Assembly (NCBI RefSeq): GCF_016584085.1
Contig: NZ_NRSJ01000052.1
Span: forward strand, 1 to 32,907
Source of the DNA: Halochromatium glycolicum
Lineage (GTDB): Bacteria; Pseudomonadota; Gammaproteobacteria; Chromatiales; Chromatiaceae
Direction: 5' to 3'
Length of the DNA stretch: 32,907 nt
The position numbers and the translations under genes were made by a program. Every line of letters begins with the position of its first letter. Positions within the stretch are counted from its first letter, which is position 1. The notes under the pieces are model-generated. The model was not told the DNA's origin and ran no database searches. It saw only the letters and a list, made by a program, of their open reading frames with translations. Shown here in pieces: positions 7,545 through 14,315 of the stretch.

Positions 7545-7963
7545 CGGCTGTCATCGACTCTGCACCTGCATGCTGCCCCAAGCCGGTCTGGCGACGGCGC
7601 TCGCAGCCTGCTAACGGGCCTTCAGGCTCATGGCACGGCGCCACTCTGGATGATGAATCCCCGTGTGATTCAGAGTCAAAGAATGGCCCCTGCGGCGAGG
7701 TAGATCAGGAGCTTGCGCGAGTCAAGCGGTCGTTTCGCGAGCGCCTCTAAGACGTCACCCCGCATAGCGCAGCGTTTCTGCCGCTGAAGCTGGTGTAAAG
7801 CTTGCTTCGACCCTTATCCAAGCGTCATAGCCAAGCGTCACAGCCAAGCGTCACAGCGCGGGCAACCGAACCGGATTGTCGGGTGCGGGAGCCGATAAGC
7901 AAGCAGGTCGCCGCGACCGAATCTCCAAATCCTTCAGGTCACCAAATCGGGAGCTCCTCCAGT
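7545..7963. other. Long leader region upstream of pckG
   Basis: 419 bases without a supported gene. It holds a bulged hairpin (7643-7676: ACTCTG plus AATC pairing with GATT plus CAGAGT) and a run of three 13-base direct repeats (7818-7856). No clear promoter of consensus quality was seen. An open frame continues upstream from the pckG ATG through the repeats, but it has no family-like sequence. Confidence 0.5.
7818..7856. repeat. Three 13-bp direct repeats upstream of pckG
   Basis: CCAAGCGTCATAG at 7818-7830 is followed without a gap by two copies of CCAAGCGTCACAG (7831-7843, 7844-7856). They lie about 110 bases before the pckG start. Reiterated sites like this may bind a regulator cooperatively, or may simply reflect slippage. 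Confidence 0.75.
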
Positions 7964-9826
7964 ATGACCACCACTCACGATGGCGCGACACGAACCAGCA
8001 ACGCCACGCTGCTGAGCTGGGTTGATGAGATGGCGACCCTCTGCAAGCCGGACCGTATCTACTGGTGCGACGGTAGCCAGGAGGAATATGACCGCTTGTG
8101 CGAGGAGATGGTGCAGAGCGGCGCCTATGTCCGACTGAATCCTGAGAAGCGGCCGAACAGTTATCTGGCACGGTCGCATCCGAGCGATGTTGCCCGCGTC
8201 GAGAACCGCACCTTCATCTGCTCCGAGCGTAAGGAGGATGCCGGCCCAACCAACAACTGGATGGACCCGAACGAGATGCGGGCGATCCTGCGTGAGCGGT
8301 TCGACGGCTGCATGCAGGGGCGGACCATGTACATCATCCCGTTCAGCATGGGGCCGATCGGCTCACCGATCGCGCACATCGGTATCGAGATCACCGACTC
8401 GGCCTATGTCGTGACCAACCAGCGCATCATGACCCGGATGGGCCAGGCCGCGCTCGACGCGCTCGGCCCCGACGGCGACTTCGTGCCGTGCATGCACTCG
8501 GTCGGTGCGCCCTTGGCGCCCGGCGAGGAAGACGTGCCTTGGCCTTGTGCGGCAAATGTCGAGGACAAGTACATCACCCACTTCCCGGAGACCAGGGAGA
8601 TCTGGTCTTTCGGCAGCGGCTATGGCGGCAATGCGCTGCTCGGCAAGAAGTGCTTTGCGCTGCGGATCGCATCGGTGATGGCGCGCGATGAGGGCTGGCT
8701 CGCCGAGCACATGCTGATCCTGGGCGTGAAGTCGCCCGAGGGCAATAAACACTATGTCGCCGGCGCCTTCCCGAGCGCCTGCGGCAAGACCAACTTCGCG
8801 ATGCTGATCCCGCCCAAGGGGTTCGAGGGCTGGGAGGTCACCACGGTCGGCGATGATATCGCCTGGATCAAACCGAATCCCGAGGATGGGCGTTTCTACG
8901 CGATCAACCCCGAGTATGGCTTCTTCGGTGTCGCACCCGGCACCAACGAGAGCTCGAACCCGAACGCGATCGCGTCGCTGAAGAGCAATGCGATCTTCAC
9001 CAACACCGCGTTGACCGACGATGGCGATGTCTGGTGGGAAGGGCTGACCAAGGAGCCGCCCGAGCACCTGATCGACTGGCAGGGCAACGACTGGACCCCT
9101 GGCTGCGGTCGGCCGGCGGCGCATCCGAACTCGCGCTTTACCGCGCTGGCGAGTCAGTGTCCGTCGATCGATCCGGAGTGGGAGAACCCGGAAGGTGTGC
9201 CGATCAGCGCCTTTCTGTTCGGCGGCCGGGTCAGCAAGAACTTCCCGCTCGCGTTCCAGAGCTACAACTGGGAGCACGGCGTCTATATGGCGGCGACAAT
9301 GGGGTCGGAGGGCACCGCGGCGTCGATCGGTCAGGCTCAGATGCGCCGCGATCCGATGGCGATGTTGCCGTTCTGCGGTTACAACATGGCCGACTACTGG
9401 AAGCACTGGCTGCGCATCGGCCGCTGCCATGTCGCGACCCCGCCGCGCATCTTCCGGGTCAACTGGTTCCGCAAGGACGAGCACGGCAAGTTCATCTGGC
9501 CCGGCTTCGGCGACAACATGCGCGTGCTCAAGTGGGTGGTCGATCGCTGCGATGGCAAGGTCGGTGCGATCGAAAGCCCGCTTGGCTGGCTGCCCGGCTG
9601 GGAGGACCTGACCTGGGAGGGCCTCGATTTCACGCCGGAGCAGTTCTTCCACATCATGAATATCGACAAGGAGGTTGCGCGTCAGGAGACCGTCGAGCAG
9701 GAGGAGCTATTCACGCGCTTTGGTGACCACCTGCCGCGTGAGGTCGAGCTCGAGCGGGAGCTTCAGCTCGCGCGCCTCTACCACTCGCCGGATGTCTGGG
9801 ATCTCGCGCGCGCCGTGGCCCGTTGA
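7964..9826 (+). CDS. pckG: Phosphoenolpyruvate carboxykinase (GTP)
   Basis: Converts oxaloacetate and GTP to phosphoenolpyruvate, CO2 and GDP, linking the C4 pool to gluconeogenesis. The product has 620 residues, normal for the GTP-dependent family. Visible motifs are the substrate-site region around RTMYIIPFSMGP, FGSGYGGNALLGKKC, the P-loop FPSACGKTN (about residues 269-277) with its reactive Cys273, the metal/nucleotide stretch GDDIAWIKPN, NPEYGFFGVAPGTN, and HPNSRF. The ATG at 7964 is chosen because 54 further in-frame upstream codons run through direct repeats and are unlike the family; GGGAG lies at 7949-7953. A hairpin spans the stop codon and a 39-base direct repeat follows. It appears monocistronic. 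Confidence 0.97.
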   Translation: MTTTHDGATRTSNATLLSWVDEMATLCKPDRIYWCDGSQEEYDRLCEEMVQSGAYVRLNPEKRPNSYLARSHPSDVARVENRTFICSERKEDAGPTNNWMDPNEMRAILRERFDGCMQGRTMYIIPFSMGPIGSPIAHIGIEITDSAYVVTNQRIMTRMGQAALDALGPDGDFVPCMHSVGAPLAPGEEDVPWPCAANVEDKYITHFPETREIWSFGSGYGGNALLGKKCFALRIASVMARDEGWLAEHMLILGVKSPEGNKHYVAGAFPSACGKTNFAMLIPPKGFEGWEVTTVGDDIAWIKPNPEDGRFYAINPEYGFFGVAPGTNESSNPNAIASLKSNAIFTNTALTDDGDVWWEGLTKEPPEHLIDWQGNDWTPGCGRPAAHPNSRFTALASQCPSIDPEWENPEGVPISAFLFGGRVSKNFPLAFQSYNWEHGVYMAATMGSEGTAASIGQAQMRRDPMAMLPFCGYNMADYWKHWLRIGRCHVATPPRIFRVNWFRKDEHGKFIWPGFGDNMRVLKWVVDRCDGKVGAIESPLGWLPGWEDLTWEGLDFTPEQFFHIMNIDKEVARQETVEQEELFTRFGDHLPREVELERELQLARLYHSPDVWDLARAVAR

Positions 9827-9837
9827 TCTGCCACGGC
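9812..9837 (+). repeat. Hairpin across the pckG stop codon
   Basis: GCCGTGGC (9812-9819) and GCCACGGC (9830-9837) form an 8-base-pair stem with a 10-base loop that contains the TGA. No T-run follows, so it is not a canonical intrinsic terminator; it could protect the mRNA end or assist Rho-dependent ending. Confidence 0.45.
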
Positions 9838-9865
9838 TGAAGCAGAATGCCGCCTCGCGTTGAGA

Positions 9866-9977
9866 CGCCCTATCAAGATGCCCGGCTAGCCTAAACAAGC
9901 TGCTTGCGCGGCCCGGTACTCGTCATCGTCCTTGAGATCGCCCTATCAAGATTCCCGGCTCGCCTAAACAAGCTGCT
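9866..9977. repeat. 39-bp direct repeat pair downstream of pckG
   Basis: Two copies, 9866-9904 and 9939-9977, differ at only two positions and are spaced 73 bases start to start. Each begins CGCCCTATCAAGAT and ends CCTAAACAAGCTGCT, and both are preceded by TTGAGA. The first copy contains GGCTAGCC, a perfect palindrome broken in the second. They occupy the space between the convergent pckG and comF genes. Possibly an intergenic repeat family or target-site-like duplication. Confidence 0.8.
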
Positions 9978-10051
9978 GAACGATAGGCCGTAGAGCGGAT
10001 GCTGTTGGGGCTTCTTAGGGACGGGTCACGTCAGGCGGCGGCGCAATGGCC

Positions 10052-10951
10052 TCAAGGGGTGCGCGCCAGCGCCCAGACGTCGACCTGCTCGCAGCCGTTG
10101 CGGCCCAGCAGGCGGGCAAGCTCGGAGACAGTGGCGCCAGTGGTGACGACATCGTCGAGGATGGCGACATGTCGCGGCAACGGCGCTGTGATCGCGAATG
10201 CTCCCCGAATGTTCGTAAGCCGCTGGCGCTCCTCGAGCGCGGACTGGGCTTGCGTTGAACGGATGCGTCGACAGCAGGTGATATTGACCGGCAGCGCGAG
10301 CCGGCGACCAATGATACGTGCCAGCTCCAAGGCTTGATTGTATCCCCGCTGACGGAGACGCTGAGGATGCAGCGGCACTGGGACGATCGCATCAGGCCAG
10401 GTCCAATCGGGCGCTTCGGCACTAGCGAGCAATTCCTCCGCGAGCAGTTCGCCTAGCAGGCGAACCAGGTTCAAGCGCGCGCGAAACTTCATGCCCGCGA
10501 CCAGAGCAGGCAGCGGGTCCTCGTAGCGATAGACAGCGGTGCAACGTCTGTACGGCGGCGGCTGGCGCTGGCATGACCTGCACAGGCCGTCGCCTGCGAT
10601 CCGGCCATGGGCGCCGATTCGATGCTCGGGGAGTTCGGGCTTGTGCTGCGGCGGAGACGGCCCTGGCTTCCGCTCCAGACTCGTTCCCGGCCGGTTCGGC
10701 TCATCAGGCTTGGTCGGCTCAGCCGTCGGTGTGCTCAGCGAGCGGGCGAGCGGGATCGCGCAGCGAGCGCAGCACGCGCCCAGTATCGGCATATCGGCGC
10801 GACAGCCCTGGCAGAGGTCCAGTCCGGCATCGCCTGGCGCGCCACAGAGTACGCAGGTTGGCGGGTAGAGCAGCGCTGCCGCTCGCGTCATCAGCGTGCG
10901 CAAAAAGCGTGCTTCGGTTGGAACCAGCTGTCTTAGAAGCCCTATAGCCAT
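10052..10951 (-). CDS. comF: ComF family phosphoribosyltransferase-like protein
   Basis: ComF/GntX-type proteins are linked to DNA uptake or use of DNA as nutrient. The N-terminal zinc-ribbon has cysteine pairs CVLCG, CQGC, CARC and CRSC; the C-terminal type I phosphoribosyltransferase fold has PVPLHPQRLRQRGYNQA and the PRPP loop VAILDDVVTTGATVSEL. Between CARC and CRSC lies an unusual 45-50-residue Pro/Glu/Lys-rich insert. Starts are uncertain: ATG at 10951 (used), ATG at 10891 (beginning MTRAAALLYPPTCVLCG, most like the family) or GTG at 10993. It diverges from bioB, a common arrangement in gammaproteobacteria. Confidence 0.9.
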   Translation of the reverse strand: MAIGLLRQLVPTEARFLRTLMTRAAALLYPPTCVLCGAPGDAGLDLCQGCRADMPILGACCARCAIPLARSLSTPTAEPTKPDEPNRPGTSLERKPGPSPPQHKPELPEHRIGAHGRIAGDGLCRSCQRQPPPYRRCTAVYRYEDPLPALVAGMKFRARLNLVRLLGELLAEELLASAEAPDWTWPDAIVPVPLHPQRLRQRGYNQALELARIIGRRLALPVNITCCRRIRSTQAQSALEERQRLTNIRGAFAITAPLPRHVAILDDVVTTGATVSELARLLGRNGCEQVDVWALARTP

Positions 10952-11128
10952 TCCGCCTGATCGCCGGACAGAAAGCGCCGGAAAAGTCAGCACCGATGGA
11001 CTCGGCCTGTAAAGCCTAGTGCATCGCGTCAGAAATTCCGAGACCCCTTTTCTGCCATCTGGCTCTCAGCCCTCAGCTCTCAGCGCTGTAGGCGCTTGCG
11101 AGTGACCACCCCGTGCTCGCGGCGGCGA

Positions 11129-11153
11129 AGATCGCCCGCAAGCGGGCTCCTAC
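11129..11153 (-). repeat. REP element
   Basis: Read on the minus strand it is GTAGGA followed by GCCCGC-TT-GCGGGC and GATCTT. The hairpin arms are 11134-11139 and 11142-11147. This matches the well-known REP form of Pseudomonas and other gammaproteobacteria, with a GTAG foot and a GC-rich stem-loop. A RAYT-type transposase gene, the class that mobilises REPs, is at 28343-29098. Confidence 0.75.
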
Positions 11154-11229
11154 CTCGCGACCAATGCGGGCAGCGAAAGTCGGTCTCGGGATTTCAACTG
11201 TCTCGCACGAGTCGGCTTCGGTCGGGGCG

Positions 11230-11262
11230 CTGTCAACCCGAAAGGCGGGATTTGGTTGACAG
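11230..11262 (+). promoter_or_regulatory. Putative BirA (biotin repressor) operator
   Basis: CTGTCAACC (11230-11238) and GGTTGACAG (11254-11262) form a perfect 9-base inverted repeat with a 15-base spacer. The known proteobacterial BirA site is TTGTAAACC, 14-16 bases, GGTTTACAA, so architecture and most bases agree. It lies 86 bases before bioB and its right half overlaps TTGACA of the likely promoter, as expected for repression by biotinyl-AMP-bound BirA. birA itself is not in the window. Confidence 0.85.
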
Positions 11263-11283
11263 CGCGGAAACGGCGGTTAGGCT
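11256..11283 (+). promoter_or_regulatory. Putative bioB promoter
   Basis: TTGACA (11256-11261) is a perfect -35 and TAGGCT (11278-11283), 16 bases on, is a moderate -10. The -35 is embedded in the right half of the putative BirA operator. The start point would be near 11290. Confidence 0.55.
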
Positions 11284-11347
11284 AGCCCCTCGCATCGTCG
11301 CGGCTGGCGGTGCTGTGCATCACGAATCTCGTTCCCGGAAATCTGCC

Positions 11348-12445
11348 ATGTTGCCAAGTTCACAGCGCCAGAGCACCGCGTCGGCCGAGCAGACGCCGAT
11401 CCGTCACGACTGGTCCATCGACGAGGCCACCGCACTGCTGGAGCAACCGCTCAACGATCTGCTGTTCGCGGCGCAATCGGCCCATCGCGGGCATTTCGAT
11501 CCGAATCGCATCCAGGTCAGCACCCTGCTCAGCATCAAGACCGGCGCCTGCCCGGAGGACTGCGGCTACTGCTCACAGAGCGCCCATCACGAGACCGGGC
11601 TCGAGCGCGAGCGCCTGTTGCCGCTCGATGAGGTGCTGGAGGCGGCCGAGGCGGCGAAGCAGGACGGCGCGGGCCGCTTCTGCATGGGCGCGGCCTGGCG
11701 CAACCCGACCGACAAGAACCTGGATCAGGTCATCGCGATGGTGCGCGGCGTCAAAGCGCTGGGGCTCGAGACCTGTGTCACCCTCGGCATGCTCGAGCGC
11801 GAGCAGGCGCAGCGGCTGCGCGCTGCCGGCCTCGATTACTACAACCACAACCTCGACACCTCGCCCGAGTTCTACGGCCAGGTCATCAGCACCCGGACCT
11901 ATCAGGACCGGCTGCAGACCCTGGAGTACGTGCGCGAGGCGGGCCTGAAGACCTGCAGCGGCGGCATCCTCGGGATGGGCGAATCGCGCCGCGATCGCGC
12001 CTCGATGCTGTGCCAGCTCGCCAACCTGCCAGCGCATCCCGAATCGGTGCCGATCAACCTGCTGGTGCAGGTCGAGGGCACCCCGCTGTTCGGCACCGAG
12101 GCGCTCGATCCGTTCGAGCTGGTGCGCACGATCGCCGCCGCCCGCCGGATGATGCCGGCCTCTTACGTGCGGCTCTCGGCCGGGCGCGCCCAGATGCCGG
12201 ACGAATTGCAGGCGCTCTGCTTCTTCGCCGGCGCCAACTCGGTGTTCTACGGCGATCGGCTGCTGACCACCGACAATGCCGAGGCCGATCGCGACCAGCA
12301 GTTGTTCGCGCGTCTCGGCCTGCAGCCGGAGGCGGCCGAGCTCGAGGGTCGGGACCATCCGGGTGCTTGCCATAAGTCGCTCGACAGGGATGCGGCGTTG
12401 AGCGCGCGGCAGGAAACCAGTCGGTCTGCTCAAGGGCCGGCATGA
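11348..12445 (+). CDS. bioB: Biotin synthase
   Basis: Radical SAM enzyme that inserts sulfur into dethiobiotin, the last step of biotin synthesis. The 365-residue protein has the SAM-cluster motif CPEDCGYC (Cys68, Cys72, Cys75) within STLLSIKTGACPEDCGYCSQSAHH, then GAAWRNP, YNHNLDTSPEFY, and RLSAGRAQMPDE, all family hallmarks including residues around the auxiliary [2Fe-2S] cluster. The ATG at 11348 is chosen because 84 upstream in-frame codons cross the REP and operator. It is the first gene of bioB-F-H-C-D; bioA is absent from the cluster. A BirA-type operator and promoter lie just upstream. Confidence 0.97.
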   Translation: MLPSSQRQSTASAEQTPIRHDWSIDEATALLEQPLNDLLFAAQSAHRGHFDPNRIQVSTLLSIKTGACPEDCGYCSQSAHHETGLERERLLPLDEVLEAAEAAKQDGAGRFCMGAAWRNPTDKNLDQVIAMVRGVKALGLETCVTLGMLEREQAQRLRAAGLDYYNHNLDTSPEFYGQVISTRTYQDRLQTLEYVREAGLKTCSGGILGMGESRRDRASMLCQLANLPAHPESVPINLLVQVEGTPLFGTEALDPFELVRTIAAARRMMPASYVRLSAGRAQMPDELQALCFFAGANSVFYGDRLLTTDNAEADRDQQLFARLGLQPEAAELEGRDHPGACHKSLDRDAALSARQETSRSAQGPA

Positions 12446-12533
12446 CGACATCGACCGAGCCCACAGTGCTCAAGTTGGTTCCGTGCAGCTTCCGGTCTCT
12501 TGGCGTGCAACAACGGCAGCGGGCCTTTCATTC

Positions 12534-12653
12534 TCCGGGATGGCGCACCCTCATGATCGTGAGCATGAATCATGCCGGACTCATCGTCCGGGGTGGCGCA
12601 CCGTCATGATCATGACCGTGAATCACGCGCAAGGCATCGTCCGGGGTGGCACC
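12534..12653. repeat. 53-bp tandem repeat between bioB and bioF
   Basis: Units at 12534-12586 and 12587-12639 are followed by a partial third copy (12640-12653). Each begins TCCGGG and carries a 14-base palindrome: 12550-12563 (CTCATGATCGTGAG) and 12603-12616 (GTCATGATCATGAC). Between units the outermost pair changes from C-G to G-C and a T-G wobble becomes T-A, so the dyad is preserved. The period is not a multiple of three and there is no supported gene. Confidence 0.8.
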
Positions 12654-12756
12654 GCGACAGTCCTCGAGGAGGCGGCCGCAGATCATCGCGGGCCGCTCGG
12701 TGACCGGTTCCGAGCAAGGCTGAACTGGCCGCGGGCGACTGATGCGCGGGCGAGTG

Positions 12757-13959
12757 ATGATTGAGATCGATCGCGAGCTCGCGCGCCTCGAGGAGGCCGG
12801 GCTGTATCGCCGGCGCCGCGTGCTCGACGGGCCGCAAGGGGTGCGGCCGCGCATCGACGGCCGCGAGTTGCTCGCATTCTGCAGCAATGATTACTTGGGG
12901 CTCGCGGCGCATCCGCGCGTCATCGAGGCATTGCGCGACGGCGCCCGGCGCAACGGCGTCGGCAGCGGCGCCTCGCACCTGATCAGTGGCCATAGCGCGG
13001 CCCATCACCAGCTCGAGGCGGCGCTGGCACAGTTCGTCGGCCGTGACCGGGCGCTGTTGTGCTCGACCGGCTACATGGCCAACCTCGGTGTCATCTCGGC
13101 GCTGAGCGGCCGCGGCGAGCAGGTCTTGGCCGATCGGCTCAATCATGCCTCGTTGGTCGATGGCGCGCGCCTCAGCGAGGCCCGGCTGCGCCGCTATCCC
13201 CATGCCGACACGGGCCGGCTGCGTTCGCTGCTCGACGACGCCCGCGGCAGCGCCAGTCTCGTGGTCACCGACGGGGTCTTCAGCATGGACGGCGATCTCG
13301 CGCCGCTGCCGGAGCTGGCCGAAGCTGCCCGGACCGCCGGCGCACGGCTGATGGTCGACGACGCGCACGGGATCGGCGTGCTCGGCGCGAGCGGGCGCGG
13401 CACGCTGGAGCACTACGGGCTCCAGGGTAGGGCGGGGCAGGATCAGGTGCCGATCCTGGTCGGCACCCTCGGCAAGGCGCTCGGCACCTTCGGCGCCTTC
13501 GTCGCCGGCAGCGCGCCCCTGATCGAGCTCTTGATCCAGCGCGCCCGGAGTTACATCTACACCACCGCGCTGCCGCCCGCCGTCGCTCAGGCGACGTTGG
13601 CGGCGCTCGAGCTGACCGAGCAGGAGACCTGGCGCCGCGAGCGGCTGCAAGCGCTGATTCGGCACTTCCGCGCCGGGGCCGAGCGCATCGGGCTGACGCT
13701 CGTCGATTCGCCGACGCCGATCCAGCCGCTGATCGCCGGGGATGCCGACACCGCGCTCGCCTGGAGTCGGTTCCTCGAGGCCAACGGCATCCTGGTCACC
13801 GCGATCCGCCCGCCGACGGTACCGGCCGGCTCGTCACGGCTGCGCATCACCTTCTCCGCCGAGCACCAGGAGGCGGATGTCGACCGTTTGCTCGAGACCC
13901 TGGCGCATCTCCCGCGGGCCGGAGCGGCGAAACAAGGTCAAGAGCCTGTTGATGCATGA
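12757..13959 (+). CDS. bioF: 8-amino-7-oxononanoate synthase
   Basis: PLP enzyme condensing pimeloyl-ACP with L-alanine to form 8-amino-7-oxononanoate. The 400-residue product shows FCSNDYLGLAAHP, the Gly-rich GVGSGASHLISGH, VTDGVFSMDGD, the cofactor-binding DDAHG (201-205) and the Schiff-base lysine in VGTLGKALGTFG (Lys240). The ATG at 12757 gives MIEIDRELARLEE; an ATG at 12742 would add five residues, and neither has a strong ribosome binding site. It lies 311 bases after bioB, a long space for a biotin operon, filled partly by a 53-base tandem repeat. Confidence 0.96.
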   Translation: MIEIDRELARLEEAGLYRRRRVLDGPQGVRPRIDGRELLAFCSNDYLGLAAHPRVIEALRDGARRNGVGSGASHLISGHSAAHHQLEAALAQFVGRDRALLCSTGYMANLGVISALSGRGEQVLADRLNHASLVDGARLSEARLRRYPHADTGRLRSLLDDARGSASLVVTDGVFSMDGDLAPLPELAEAARTAGARLMVDDAHGIGVLGASGRGTLEHYGLQGRAGQDQVPILVGTLGKALGTFGAFVAGSAPLIELLIQRARSYIYTTALPPAVAQATLAALELTEQETWRRERLQALIRHFRAGAERIGLTLVDSPTPIQPLIAGDADTALAWSRFLEANGILVTAIRPPTVPAGSSRLRITFSAEHQEADVDRLLETLAHLPRAGAAKQGQEPVDA

Positions 13960-14315
13960 CCCAGGTGCCCGTCGAGCGGTCGGTTCAGTGATGCCAACCA
14001 GGGCTGAGCAGGTGTTCGGCATGCGGTGCACGCCGCTGCCGCGACCCGCGGCTTCACTATGGCCACCCCATATTGAGAACCGATATCTGAACAGCCACGG
14101 AGCCGGTCAACGTGTCTGGGCGGCTGCAGCCGATGTCAGGCGGCGCCTGGCGGGGGCGTGCACAGCAGGGATGCTGTGCTCGAGCCTCCAGGGATTGGAT
14201 TCACGGCGTCCCCCGCCGGGCGCTGCCTGGCATCGGCTCCGCGCAGGCATCCCTTAAAGCGCCACCACCCAGACCAATAGCTCTCCTGCCGCACAGGAAG
14301 AACGAGTCACCGCCC
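13960..14315. other. Repeat-bearing spacer between bioF and bioH
   Basis: 356 bases without a supported gene. It holds a long nested hairpin (14143-14223) and an adjoining small hairpin (14224-14249). The part before 14143 shows no recognisable feature. A frame open from 14112 into bioH crosses the hairpins and is not family-like. Confidence 0.5.
14143..14249. repeat. Nested palindromic repeat (long hairpin element)
   Basis: The outer stem joins 14143-14156 (GCGCCTGGCGGGGG) to 14210-14223 (CCCCCGCCGGGCGC), 14 pairs with one T-G wobble. Inside is a perfect 8-pair hairpin, GCACAGCA-GGGA-TGCTGTGC (14160-14179). A further hairpin, TGCCTG (14224-14229) with CAGGCA (14244-14249), adjoins. The form recalls long GC-rich palindromic intergenic repeats of gammaproteobacteria; I infer a mobile or RAYT-dependent element. 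No T-tract, so termination is less likely. Confidence 0.75.

Larger units (their letters stand above)
10952..11347. other. Divergent comF/bioB control region
   Basis: About 400 bases between comF and bioB. It contains short CTCAGC-type repeats (11062-11088), a REP-type hairpin (11129-11153), a BirA-type operator (11230-11262) and an overlapping promoter-like pair. A frame open from 11096 into bioB is not family-like and is taken as non-coding. Confidence 0.6.

Noticed and set aside
7818..7856. CRISPR-like array
   Set aside because: Repeats are adjacent without spacers and only 13 bases; not a CRISPR. No other array-like pattern seen in the window.
8363..9652. 429-codon minus-strand frame opposite pckG
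   Set aside because: Shadow of a highly GC3-biased gene; no motifs, no ribosome binding site.
12610..13665. 351-codon minus-strand frame opposite bioF
   Set aside because: Lies fully over bioF and the 53-bp repeat; no recognisable protein features.
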